A stretch of 64,000 bases of DNA, from contig NZ_JAWMQR010000001.1 in the NCBI RefSeq assembly GCF_033283405.1, forward strand, positions 186,001-250,000, given 5' to 3'. Made by a program: the position numbers and the translations under genes. The notes beneath the pieces were generated by a model, which saw nothing but the letters and a program-made list of their open reading frames with translations, was not told the origin of the DNA and made no database searches. Source of the stretch: Halioxenophilus sp033283405 (GTDB lineage Bacteria; Pseudomonadota; Gammaproteobacteria; Pseudomonadales; Cellvibrionaceae). Below are positions 50,196 to 58,623 of this stretch, piece after piece (position 1 is the first letter of the stretch; every line of letters begins with the position of its first letter).

Positions 50196-50804
50196 ATGAG
50201 TGATCAAAACAAGTCGGAAAAACATCGCCTGGCGATGGTAAAGCAGAAGGCCAATGTCGATGCGGCTATTGCCAATGCCAATCGGCAGCAGAGTGTGGTG
50301 GTGTTTCTGACCGGTAACGGCAAGGGTAAAAGCAGTTCGGCCTTTGGTATGGTGATGCGAGCGCTCGGTTACGGCCAACGGGTGGGCGTGGTGCAGTTTA
50401 TTAAAGGCCAGCAAAAGTCCGGTGAAGAGTTGTATTTGGAAAAATTTTGCCCACAGGTCTTTTTTTACCAGATGGCCACCGGTTTTACCTGGGATACGCA
50501 AAACCGTGATGCCGATAAAGCCGCTGCCGAAAAGGCGTGGCAGCAGGCGCTGTTGCTACTCAATAACAACAGTTTTGATCTGGTGGTGTTGGATGAACTC
50601 ACCTACATGCTTGCCTACCACTACCTGGATGAAACTGAAGTGATCGCCGCGCTGAAAAACAGGCCGGCGGAGCAGAGTGTGGTAGTTACCGGGCGTGGCG
50701 GTGGCGAGGCGTTGCGGGCTGTGGCTGATACTGTTTCAGAAATCAAAGAGGTTAAGCACGCTTTTCGCACCGGCATTATGGCCCGCAAAGGGGTGGACTA
50801 TTGA
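50196..50804 (+). CDS. cobO: Cob(I)alamin adenosyltransferase, CobO/BtuR type
   Basis: A protein of 202 residues with the P-loop FLTGNGKGKSSSAFGM that binds ATP, then WDTQNRDADKAAAEKAW and LVVLDELTYML, all CobO/BtuR signatures. It transfers the 5'-deoxyadenosyl group to cobalt, making the cofactor form. ATG 50196 is preferred to 50175. It is the second gene of the B12 unit, 91 bases after btuB. Confidence 0.93.
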   Translation: MSDQNKSEKHRLAMVKQKANVDAAIANANRQQSVVVFLTGNGKGKSSSAFGMVMRALGYGQRVGVVQFIKGQQKSGEELYLEKFCPQVFFYQMATGFTWDTQNRDADKAAAEKAWQQALLLLNNNSFDLVVLDELTYMLAYHYLDETEVIAALKNRPAEQSVVVTGRGGGEALRAVADTVSEIKEVKHAFRTGIMARKGVDY

Positions 50805-50832
50805 ACGCTGCTAACCAGGTTGGATTCTAGCC

Positions 50833-51927
50833 ATGAATAGAGCGTTGGGGGTGCAACCTGTTAAACCCACTCACCTTTACCGTCTGCAACGGGTACGGCA
50901 CTTGCTGCCCTGGCTGCAGCTGGTTGCTCTGCTGGTAGCCGCGGTATGGGGGCTTGGCAGTGGCAGTGTTGAGATCGGTTGGCGGCAGCAGTTAGAGCAA
51001 CTCCTGCCCTGGTCGGTGGACGGGGATGCGTCCCAGGTCGCCACAATTTTACTGCAGGTGCGCCTGCCGAGAATCTGTCTGGCGCTGTTAATCGGCGCCG
51101 CACTGGGAGTGACCGGCGCCGCCATGCAGGGGTTGTTTCGCAATCCACTGGCCGACCCATCACTGCTAGGCGTTAGCGCCGGCGCCTCGCTGGGGGCCGG
51201 CATTGCCATTGTGCTGACTCACCATCTATTGCTGCCCCAAGGGTTCGCCACCGCGCTGCAAATTGTCCTGGCCTTTTTACTGGCCCTGGCCACGGTGGCG
51301 ATGATCTACGCCATCGCTAAAAACAGCGACGATGGTGGTGGTCGCTCGGTAGTGACCATGCTTTTGGCTGGTATCGCCATTACCGCCCTGGTAGGCGCTG
51401 CTACCAGCCTCTTGAAATACCTGGCGGACGAAACCCGTTTGCGCCAGATCAGCCTTTGGCAGATGGGCAGCCTGGAAGGGCGGGGCTGGGACGCGGTGTT
51501 GTTCGCCTTGGTAATTTGTGGTTTGGGGGTCTGGCTGTTATGTCGCCAGTGGCGGGCATTTAATGCTGTGCTGCTGGGGGAGGAGGAGGCCGCCTTACTG
51601 GGAGTGGACGTGGCGCGCTTGAAATTATTAGTGGTGGGCCTGGTCGCCATGACCATGGCCGCCGCCGTGGCGGTTACCGGGGTTATCGGCTTTATCGGCC
51701 TGCTGGCGCCCCACTGTGTACGGCTGCTGGTCGGCCCCAATCACCGTTTTCTGCTGCCCAATTCCGCTCTGGCCGGGGCACTAATGTTGCTGTTGGCGGA
51801 TATCCTGGCGCGCCAGCTGATGCCACCGTTGGTGATTCCGGTGGGGGTGATTACCGCGCTGGTGGGGGCACCACTCTTCTTGTGGCTGCTGGTGACGGCT
51901 CGTGGAGGTTACCGATGGCAAATTTAA
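50833..51927 (+). CDS. btuC: ABC transporter permease, FecCD family (BtuC-like)
   Basis: A 364-residue inner-membrane permease with about 10 segments. AAMQGLFRNPLADPSLLGVSAGA is the signature of the FecCD/BtuC family. With the ATPase that overlaps its end it forms a B12 importer; the two genes overlap by 13 bases. No BtuF periplasmic binding protein gene is near. Confidence 0.9.
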   Translation: MNRALGVQPVKPTHLYRLQRVRHLLPWLQLVALLVAAVWGLGSGSVEIGWRQQLEQLLPWSVDGDASQVATILLQVRLPRICLALLIGAALGVTGAAMQGLFRNPLADPSLLGVSAGASLGAGIAIVLTHHLLLPQGFATALQIVLAFLLALATVAMIYAIAKNSDDGGGRSVVTMLLAGIAITALVGAATSLLKYLADETRLRQISLWQMGSLEGRGWDAVLFALVICGLGVWLLCRQWRAFNAVLLGEEEAALLGVDVARLKLLVVGLVAMTMAAAVAVTGVIGFIGLLAPHCVRLLVGPNHRFLLPNSALAGALMLLLADILARQLMPPLVIPVGVITALVGAPLFLWLLVTARGGYRWQI

Positions 51928-52754
51928 CGGATGGATTACGGGTCGATTCCCTAACCCTTGGTAATCCACGCAAGGGCATTGTGCTCAGCGAGATTACCGC
52001 CCAGTTTAAGCCCGGTGAAATGACGGTGGTGGTGGGGCCCAATGGTGCGGGTAAAACCTCTCTACTGCGTTGCCTGGCGGGCGCAAAATCAGATGCCGGT
52101 AAAGTTTTGTTGGATGAAAATTCGGTGGTTGAGCTGCGTAAGCAACAGAGCCTGAGCCGGCAGCTCGCCTTTCTGCCACAGCACACCCACCTGCAATTTC
52201 CGCTGTTGGTGAGTGAGGTGATTGAGCTTGGCCTCTACAACTCACTGGTAACTGCCGGGCAAAAACAGGCGTTACTGCAAGAGGTGATCGAACTCTTTGC
52301 TATCGGCCCTTTGTGGGCCCGTGAATACACCCAATTGAGTGGCGGCGAACAGGCGCGGGTACAGCTGGCCCGCACCGTGTTGCAGTTAATGCCGGCGTTG
52401 CGTTTTGGCCTGGGGCAACGCAGCTTGGTGCTGCTGCTCGACGAACCAGTGGCAGCCCTGGATGTGGCCTACCAGGTGCGGGTGTTGGAATCGTTACGTA
52501 AACTCTGTAATCAAGGTTTGGCCGTGGTATTGGTGTTGCACGACCTCAACCTGGCGCTACGTTTTGGCGATAAGGTGCTGGTGCTTAAAGCTGGCGAGTT
52601 GTTGGCCAGCGGTTGCCCGCAGTCGGTATTGACGGAGGCGCTGTTAACCCGGGTTTACGATATTAATGCGCAAATTCTGCGCGATGCGGAATCGGGGCTT
52701 GCCATGGTGCTTTTTCATTCGCCCATTGCCAAAATAGCCATCCAACAACCATAA
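51915..52754 (+). CDS. btuD: ABC transporter ATPase (BtuD/HmuV-like)
   Basis: A protein of 279 residues with Walker A (GPNGAGKTS), signature (LSGGEQARVQLAR) and Walker B (LLLDEPVAALD) motifs. It drives BtuC-type transport with ATP. ATG 51915 lies within the end of the permease gene with GGAGG upstream, a coupled start. By sequence it is also close to heme (HmuV) types, but the riboswitch and cobO point to B12. Confidence 0.9.
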   Translation: MANLTDGLRVDSLTLGNPRKGIVLSEITAQFKPGEMTVVVGPNGAGKTSLLRCLAGAKSDAGKVLLDENSVVELRKQQSLSRQLAFLPQHTHLQFPLLVSEVIELGLYNSLVTAGQKQALLQEVIELFAIGPLWAREYTQLSGGEQARVQLARTVLQLMPALRFGLGQRSLVLLLDEPVAALDVAYQVRVLESLRKLCNQGLAVVLVLHDLNLALRFGDKVLVLKAGELLASGCPQSVLTEALLTRVYDINAQILRDAESGLAMVLFHSPIAKIAIQQP

Positions 52755-52891
52755 AATTACTACAAGCCAGTCAACAATAAATTTAATTCACTGGGTTGCC
52801 GGTATTGCCTGTTGATGCAATTTTTTCATCTTGGCACTGACTGAGTGACAAGGTGGTCTAAGTTGCCCGGTTTGTGAACAAGGAGGCGGTA

Positions 52892-53215
52892 GTGAGCTTT
52901 TACTCTATGCCACTTATGGCGCTGGTGTCTGTTGTTCTGCTCCTGCCCATTGCTTTACTGCCAACCATCATCGCCCTTGCCAGGCGCCATCCGCACACCC
53001 TTTTTATTGCCTTGGTCAATATCTTCGGTGGTCTCTTTTTTGGTATTGGCTGGCTGGTGGCGTTGGTTTGGAGTTGTGTCACGGTTAGCGAATTGGCCAC
53101 TAAAAAGAGTGTGGCTGATGAGCTGGAACATCTAAACGGGCTGCGTGAACGCGGCATCATCAGCGACGCCGAATTTGAAACTCAAAAGCAGCAGCTGCTG
53201 AACCCTCCCCGTTAA
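52892..53215 (+). CDS. Superinfection-immunity-like membrane protein with SHOCT domain
   Basis: A protein of about 107 residues. Two membrane segments (ALVSVVLLLPIALLPTIIALAR and IALVNIFGGLFFGIGWLVALVW) match the superinfection immunity protein family (as T4 Imm), and the C-terminal LNGLRERGIISDAEFETQKQQLL is a SHOCT domain. GTG 52892 is preferred because AGGAGG lies 5 bases upstream; GTG 52874 is possible. It may be a phage-exclusion factor or merely a small membrane scaffold; SHOCT proteins are common. It stands alone. Confidence 0.7.
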   Translation: MSFYSMPLMALVSVVLLLPIALLPTIIALARRHPHTLFIALVNIFGGLFFGIGWLVALVWSCVTVSELATKKSVADELEHLNGLRERGIISDAEFETQKQQLLNPPR

Positions 53216-53470
53216 CGGTGCGGCCGTTCATTGCTCTCCCCAATCGTTAACTAATCACTCTGCCTGATAACCCGCCGTCGATGCCAACGGGCGAATGGGC
53301 GGTGGCGATAACCTAATAATGGTGAAACAAGCCGGGGGAGGGGGCAGAAGCGCTTAGCGGGAAGTAAAAGGGAATAATTGCAGCGTTGAAGAGTTGATGT
53401 TCAACCACGACCAAAATTTAGATAGCATTGATTGTTTTGACGATGGTCTGCTTATTTAGGCTGTGCTTCA

Positions 53471-53506
53471 ACAACACACTGCCGCCCGAAGGCGGCAGTG
53501 TGTTGT
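53471..53506 (-). terminator. Long perfect hairpin after TonB receptor
   Basis: ACAACACACTGCCGCC (53471-53486) and GGCGGCAGTGTGTTGT (53491-53506) form a 16-base stem closed by a UUCG loop on the minus strand. It lies 17 bases after the receptor stop. The T-rich 5' side of the plus strand gives a weak U-tract for minus transcription. A bidirectional terminator is possible. Confidence 0.75.
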
Positions 53507-53523
53507 TTCTACTTTTCCCGCGG

Positions 53524-55899
53524 TTAAAAGCGGTATTCAACTCCGGCAGTAACCGTTCTGGGTGGTGCATAGAAAACGGTGTTGTTGTCTTCCAGCCCCA
53601 AGGGTGAATTACAACCCTCAAAACCAAAGCAGTAGCCGGCGGTTTTCACCTCTTTATCGGTCAGGTTTTTCACGTGCAGGCCAACCGTCCAGTTATCCTC
53701 AGGGCTAATCCAAACTGCACTGGCGTTGTAGACGGTAACCGCTTTTTGGTCGATGGCCGGTACCGGTGTTTCAAACTGCACCACATCATCCTTGTAGGAG
53801 CCGTTAATATTAAAGCTTAAGCCGCCAAAAGAGAGATCTTTGCGATAGGTGAGGCCTAGGTAAGCCATCTTCTCTGGCGTGTTTTGTAGCTCGCGCTGGT
53901 CGGAAATATCCTCGCCATTGAACAGCCACTCTTTAATTTCGGTGTCGAGAATACTGGCTGATGCCTGCACAGAGAGCGACTCCGTCAGTAGGAACAGACC
54001 TTCAAATTCCAGCCCCTGGATAACGGCTTTACCGGCGTTGGTAACTTCACCGACAAACAGATCGTTGATGCCGTCGCCGTCGGAGTCCACTGCCACCGAG
54101 GTGGGCACCTGCATATCTTCGTAATCACTGTAGAAGAGAGCGACGTTGGTTCGCGCCCGGCCATCCCACCAGGTCGCTTTGATACCGGCTTCGTAGGAGT
54201 TTAGTGTCTCGGCGTCGAAACCCTTCTCTACTCCCGGGGAGAGGAAGTTGGCACCGCGCGGGTCAAAGCTGCCGGCTTTCCAGCCCTGGCTGTAGGCGGC
54301 GTAGACGTTGGTGTCGTCGTTGAGCTGATAGCTGAGGTTGATGCGAGGAGAGAAATCGCGATAGGTACGGTTACCGTGGTAGTCGCTACTCACAGCCACG
54401 AGCGTCGCAGCCTCGTTACCGAAGAAGGGTGAGCCTATGCCAAAGTAACTGGCTCGATAGACATCAGCGGTACGTTCGTCCTCGGTATAGCGTCCGCCCA
54501 GCGACAGGCTCAGCTTTTGAGTGATATCGTAGGTGACATCGGCAAAGGCGGAAACCGCTTTGGTATCCACCGAGCCGCCGGTGTAAGCGGTGAGCGGTGC
54601 GCCGTAAACCAGAATACCCAGTTGGCCGATAACCACATCAAAGTCGTTGGCGGCGGAGGCATCGAGATAGTAAAGACCGGTTACGGCATTGAGACGCTCA
54701 CTGCTGTAGAGCAGTTGCAGCTCCTGGCTGAACTGTTCGTTGTCGTAGATCACCGGCGCCTCCAGGTCCACAACCGGCAGGGCGTCAAAATCGATCACCG
54801 ACTGGGTGTAGTCCTCCCGCTGGGCGGTGATGGAGCGCAGTGTGAAGGCGTCGTTGATGGCCCACTCAATGGATAAATTGACACCATCGGAGTCGACGCT
54901 GTTGTTGCCGTTAATACCGGCTGTGGAAGATAGCTTACTGGCACCACCGGCCGTGTCCCAAACATCGCCCAAGACCGGATAACCACTGACCGCGCCCGCT
55001 ACAGGGCGATATCCTTCCACTGGGTTGGACTCATCGTTGGTGTTGTCGTAGGCCAGACGGAAGAGCAGATCATCAGTCGGTGCCCACTCGGCACTCAGGC
55101 GGTAGGCGGCGATATCCTTGTTGTAGTTGTCTTCACCGGTGGTGAGGTTGTCACCGTAGCCGTCGCGCTGCAGGTTGGCCACGGTGGCGCCCACTTTAAA
55201 GCCACCGGGTAGTGGCATGCTGCCGGTGAGCACCAGGTCCTGTTGGCCGTAGGTGCCAAATGCCGCTTTAATGCGCAGGCTTGGGTCGTCACTGAGGCGA
55301 CGGGTTACGTATTTTATGGCACCGCCCACGGCGTTGCGGCCGTAGAGCGTGCCCTGAGGCCCGCGTAGCACCTCAATGCGTTCCACATCGTAAATATCGA
55401 GCAGCGCACCCTGGGGCCGGGCGATGTAGACATCGTCAACATAGAGGGCGACACCCTGTTCAAAACCGGCCAGTGGGTCCTGTTGGCCAACGCCGCGAAT
55501 AAACGCGGTGAGGGTGGAGTTGGTGGCCCGGGAGGGTTCCAGTGTGACGCTGGGGGTAACCTGGGCAAGTTCGCTGATATCGGCGGCACCGCGCATTTCC
55601 AGGTCGTCACTGGAGAAGGCGGTGACAGCGATAGGCACATCCTGCAGGCTCTCTTCGCGCCGGCGGGCGGTTACCACCACCTCTTCAATCATTTTTACCT
55701 CGGCGGCATTAACCGTGGCCGTGGGTAGGGTGCTGGCACCGGCTACCGCCAGGGCTAGTGCCAGTGGTTTGGCCGCTGGAAATTTATGGGTAAAGGTGTG
55801 GTGGGTATTGATATGCTGTTGTTGAGTGGTGTTTATTTCAATGTTGTCTTTTTCAGTGGTGCTGTTTTTTATGGTATTAGGCGTCTGGGCGCTAGACAT
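53524..55899 (-). CDS. TonB-dependent outer membrane receptor
   Basis: A protein of about 791 residues. The N-terminus is long (about 60 residues) before a hydrophobic signal stretch (KPLALALAVAGASTLP), then MIEEVVVTARRREESLQ as TonB box, a plug with VEVLRGPQGTLYGRNAVGG and a long barrel ending in GVEYRF. It is the same broad type as the receptor at 6478-8622. ATG 55899 has a GGGGG upstream. The ligand is unknown; it is divergent from an isovaleryl-CoA dehydrogenase gene. Confidence 0.92.
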   Translation of the reverse strand: MSSAQTPNTIKNSTTEKDNIEINTTQQQHINTHHTFTHKFPAAKPLALALAVAGASTLPTATVNAAEVKMIEEVVVTARRREESLQDVPIAVTAFSSDDLEMRGAADISELAQVTPSVTLEPSRATNSTLTAFIRGVGQQDPLAGFEQGVALYVDDVYIARPQGALLDIYDVERIEVLRGPQGTLYGRNAVGGAIKYVTRRLSDDPSLRIKAAFGTYGQQDLVLTGSMPLPGGFKVGATVANLQRDGYGDNLTTGEDNYNKDIAAYRLSAEWAPTDDLLFRLAYDNTNDESNPVEGYRPVAGAVSGYPVLGDVWDTAGGASKLSSTAGINGNNSVDSDGVNLSIEWAINDAFTLRSITAQREDYTQSVIDFDALPVVDLEAPVIYDNEQFSQELQLLYSSERLNAVTGLYYLDASAANDFDVVIGQLGILVYGAPLTAYTGGSVDTKAVSAFADVTYDITQKLSLSLGGRYTEDERTADVYRASYFGIGSPFFGNEAATLVAVSSDYHGNRTYRDFSPRINLSYQLNDDTNVYAAYSQGWKAGSFDPRGANFLSPGVEKGFDAETLNSYEAGIKATWWDGRARTNVALFYSDYEDMQVPTSVAVDSDGDGINDLFVGEVTNAGKAVIQGLEFEGLFLLTESLSVQASASILDTEIKEWLFNGEDISDQRELQNTPEKMAYLGLTYRKDLSFGGLSFNINGSYKDDVVQFETPVPAIDQKAVTVYNASAVWISPEDNWTVGLHVKNLTDKEVKTAGYCFGFEGCNSPLGLEDNNTVFYAPPRTVTAGVEYRF

Positions 55900-56466
55900 G
55901 GGTAACCCCCGAAGAAAGTTTATTATTGTTATTGCCGAACTCCACAATTAAGCGGTAATTCAACGGTTGTTGAAATCCTACTCATGGCGGTTGTTAGTTG
56001 TCAACTCACTAATCAAAAAATTATTTTGTGGACAACTGATTCAGCGCCGGAAATCCCTTTAATCAACGACGATTAAACCCATCAAGCTAAGACTAAAGTC
56101 GACTGTCGTGGGCGCGACCAAGAGAGAGCCTAGCCGAGTCAGTCATTGGCAACTACTGTCATTTATCAGCAACAAACGTTGAGATTGCTACTTAATGTTT
56201 ATCGAGATATAAACCCTTGTATTTAATATTTATATGCAATTAACCGGCATTCAATATTGATAGCTATGCTATCGTGCGCGGTAGTGTCATCGGCTCTGTC
56301 AGTTGCTCGTCAACCTGGAGTCACCGGGCTTGCTATGCCGGGCCAGTGATAACGATGGAGCAATTCCAGCAAGGCGGGAGTGGTGTTTTGGCTGCTGCTC
56401 GGTTAAAAAAGGCTGGCGGCCGGCTTCACTGTAGCGACCGTTCACCTAACCAAGAGAATAATAATC
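55900..56466. other. Divergent control region between TonB receptor and acyl-CoA dehydrogenase
   Basis: 567 bases without a supported gene, with AT-rich promoter-like stretches around 56190-56260. It contains the palindrome at 56259-56273. The short frame at 56274-56507 lacks support. Confidence 0.4.
56259..56273. promoter_or_regulatory. Inverted repeat, possible operator
   Basis: GATAGC-TAT-GCTATC is a perfect 15-base palindrome about 194 bases before the acyl-CoA dehydrogenase start. A regulator is not identifiable. Confidence 0.35.
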
Positions 56467-57633
56467 ATGATTCCGCAATACACCTCACTGAATTTCAACC
56501 TGGGTGAAGAGCTCGACAGCATCCGTGCCTCGGTACATCGCTTTGCCCAGGAGGAGATAGCTCCAATCGCAGCCGAGATTGATCGTACCAATGAGTTTCC
56601 AAAGCCAGTGTGGCGCAAAATGGGGGAGCTGGGGCTGTTGGGAATTACCGTGGCAGAGGCCTATGGCGGTAGCCAGTTGGGTTATCTGGCCCATGTTTTG
56701 GTGATGGAAGAGATTTCACGGGCTTCGGCTTCTGTGGGGCTATCATACGGCGCGCACTCCAATTTGTGTGTTAATCAGATTTTTAAAAACGGCACTGAAG
56801 CGCAGAAGCAGAAGTACCTGCCGGGGTTATGTTCCGGCGAGCAGGTGGGAGCCCTGGCGATGTCGGAACCCAACGCCGGCTCGGATGTGGTTAGCATGAA
56901 GTTGCGGGCCGAGAAAAAGGGCGACGCCTATCTGCTCAATGGCAACAAGATGTGGATTACCAACGGTCCCGATGCCGACACCTACGTTATTTACGCAAAA
57001 ACCGATGTGAATGCCGGCTCCAAGGGGATCACCGCCTTTATTGTCGAGCGCAACACACCCGGCTTTGAGCGCGCCCAGAAACTCGACAAATTGGGTATGC
57101 GCGGCTCCAACACCTGCGAGCTGGTATTTCAGGATTGCCTGGTGCCGGCGGCCAATGTTCTGGGTAGAGAGGGCGGTGGTGTGGCGGTGTTAATGTCTGG
57201 CCTTGACTTCGAGCGCACGGTGCTGTCGGGTGGCCCGGTGGGCATCATGCAGGCTTGTTTGGATGTGGTGCTGCCCTACGTGCACGATCGGCATCAGTTT
57301 GGCCAGGCGATTGGTGAATTCCAACTGATTCAGGGAAAGTTGGCCGACATGTATGCCGGTTTGAATGCCAGCCGGGCCTACCTCTACGCGGTGGCGGCGG
57401 CCTGCGATCGCGGTGAGGAGTCGCGCAAAGATGCCGCCGCCGTGATTCTCTACACCGCCGAGATGGCCACCAAAATGGCGCTGGATGCCATTCAGATATT
57501 GGGTGGCAATGGCTACATCAATGAGTTTGCCACCGGCCGTCTGCTGCGCGATGCCAAGCTCTATGAAATTGGTGCGGGCACCTCGGAAATTCGCCGTATG
57601 CTAATTGGCCGGGAGCTTTTTCGCGAGAGTTAA
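56467..57633 (+). CDS. liuA: Isovaleryl-CoA dehydrogenase
   Basis: A 388-residue acyl-CoA dehydrogenase that oxidises isovaleryl-CoA to 3-methylcrotonyl-CoA in leucine catabolism, with FAD. LDFERTVLSGGP contains the catalytic Glu at the IVD-type internal position. ALAMSEPNAGSDVVSM and the C-terminal QILGGNGY...RDAKLYEIGAGTSEIRRM are family signatures. A liu operon normally follows (liuB, C, D), but here no such gene is next to it, so it is isolated or the pathway is elsewhere. Confidence 0.9.
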   Translation: MIPQYTSLNFNLGEELDSIRASVHRFAQEEIAPIAAEIDRTNEFPKPVWRKMGELGLLGITVAEAYGGSQLGYLAHVLVMEEISRASASVGLSYGAHSNLCVNQIFKNGTEAQKQKYLPGLCSGEQVGALAMSEPNAGSDVVSMKLRAEKKGDAYLLNGNKMWITNGPDADTYVIYAKTDVNAGSKGITAFIVERNTPGFERAQKLDKLGMRGSNTCELVFQDCLVPAANVLGREGGGVAVLMSGLDFERTVLSGGPVGIMQACLDVVLPYVHDRHQFGQAIGEFQLIQGKLADMYAGLNASRAYLYAVAAACDRGEESRKDAAAVILYTAEMATKMALDAIQILGGNGYINEFATGRLLRDAKLYEIGAGTSEIRRMLIGRELFRES

Positions 57634-57674
57634 AGTGAATAGAACTGGGCTGACGAAGCCATTAACGCATGGCT

Positions 57675-57706
57675 GGTTGATTGGTTGATTGGTTGATTGG
57701 TTGATT
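57675..57706. repeat. 8-base tandem repeat, four copies
   Basis: GGTTGATT occurs four times without change at 57675, 57683, 57691 and 57699. The array ends at the stop codon of the convergent DUF4231 gene. It is too short for a spacer array and is probably replication slippage. Confidence 0.9.
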
Positions 57707-58560
57707 TAGAGTGGGTCGTCATCGGGGTCCTGGTCGTTGTTTTGGGGCTCGGGGGTAAACTGCTGGGCCCACTGACCGCGTTCGGCACGGACGATATTTT
57801 CACAATTTTCCGCCAGCCGCTGAAATGCGTAGCGCCGCTCCTGGTAGGGGCCGGTACCTATCCAATATTGCGCCAGGTGCGACTTCAACTCTTCGCTGGC
57901 GGAGCGAAACTTTACCCAGTTCTCCTGGTATTTAAACAGCGTCAGTATGCCCACACAGACCGCCGACAGCGCGCCGCAAATGGCAATCAGGTAGCGGAAA
58001 ATCTCCGGGTTTAAACTCAGTATGGGTACCAGTGCGGCGGAGACAATTGCCACCGTTTGCCATAAAAAGTAGAAGTTTTTATTTTTGGTGGCGTTGCGGT
58101 CGTACCAGGTGATTTGCCCCTGTAGGCGCTCGCTCAAATAGCGTAGCTGGTGTTCCGATAACTCCTGTTCCCGGGTGACCGGCTCATACATGCGCTCAAA
58201 TTTTTCTTTCTCCACCGCCCAGCAGTCGCCCCCCTTGGGACGGTCGGTGACCAGGTAGTCTCCGGCCGTATACTGGGTTTTCCCCTCCAGGGTAGTAATG
58301 GTGCCATCTTCCCTGGCCTGTTCCGCCCACACCGCACCAATTTTCTCGTATTCCCCAGGGGCAATTTCCCGATAATTTTGGCGGAAGTAATCATCGGCCA
58401 CGGTGTAGGTATCACCACCGTTATTCACCAGCCAATCGCCGGGTTGGCACTGCTGCTCATCGCCCCACTTGCGAAAATGGATGGGTTCACACTCCAGGTC
58501 GATGCGGACGGCGGTAACGTGAAAATTGGCCCGCTTGCGGTATTGAATCCGGTTGGCCAT
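57706..58560 (-). CDS. DUF4231 (SLATT-related) two-TM protein with GDYLV repeats
   Basis: A protein of about 284 residues. Residues near 39-67 (PGDWLVNNGGDTYTVADDYF) and 98-128 (AGDYLVTDRPKGGDCWAVEKEKF) are two copies of a small domain. Then a helix (LRYLSERLQGQITWYDRNATKNKNFY), two membrane segments (about 164-182 and 187-209) and a conserved FKYQENWVKFRSASEELKSHLAQYWIGTGPY follow: this is the DUF4231 pattern, related to the SLATT 2TM effectors linked to nucleotide-signal defence systems. ATG 58560 has CAAGGAGTGG upstream, better than 58599. It follows the TIR-PASTA gene by 63 bases. It likely forms the membrane effector of that pair. Confidence 0.78.
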   Translation of the reverse strand: MANRIQYRKRANFHVTAVRIDLECEPIHFRKWGDEQQCQPGDWLVNNGGDTYTVADDYFRQNYREIAPGEYEKIGAVWAEQAREDGTITTLEGKTQYTAGDYLVTDRPKGGDCWAVEKEKFERMYEPVTREQELSEHQLRYLSERLQGQITWYDRNATKNKNFYFLWQTVAIVSAALVPILSLNPEIFRYLIAICGALSAVCVGILTLFKYQENWVKFRSASEELKSHLAQYWIGTGPYQERRYAFQRLAENCENIVRAERGQWAQQFTPEPQNNDQDPDDDPL

Positions 58561-58623
58561 ACCACTCCTTGTCTGGCTTGCTTCCTGAATAGTGTTCATG
58601 GGTTAAGCGGCCGGCTGGCGCAA

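Noticed and set aside
57675..57706. CRISPR-like array
   Set aside because: The units are 8 bases with no spacers and no cas genes are near.
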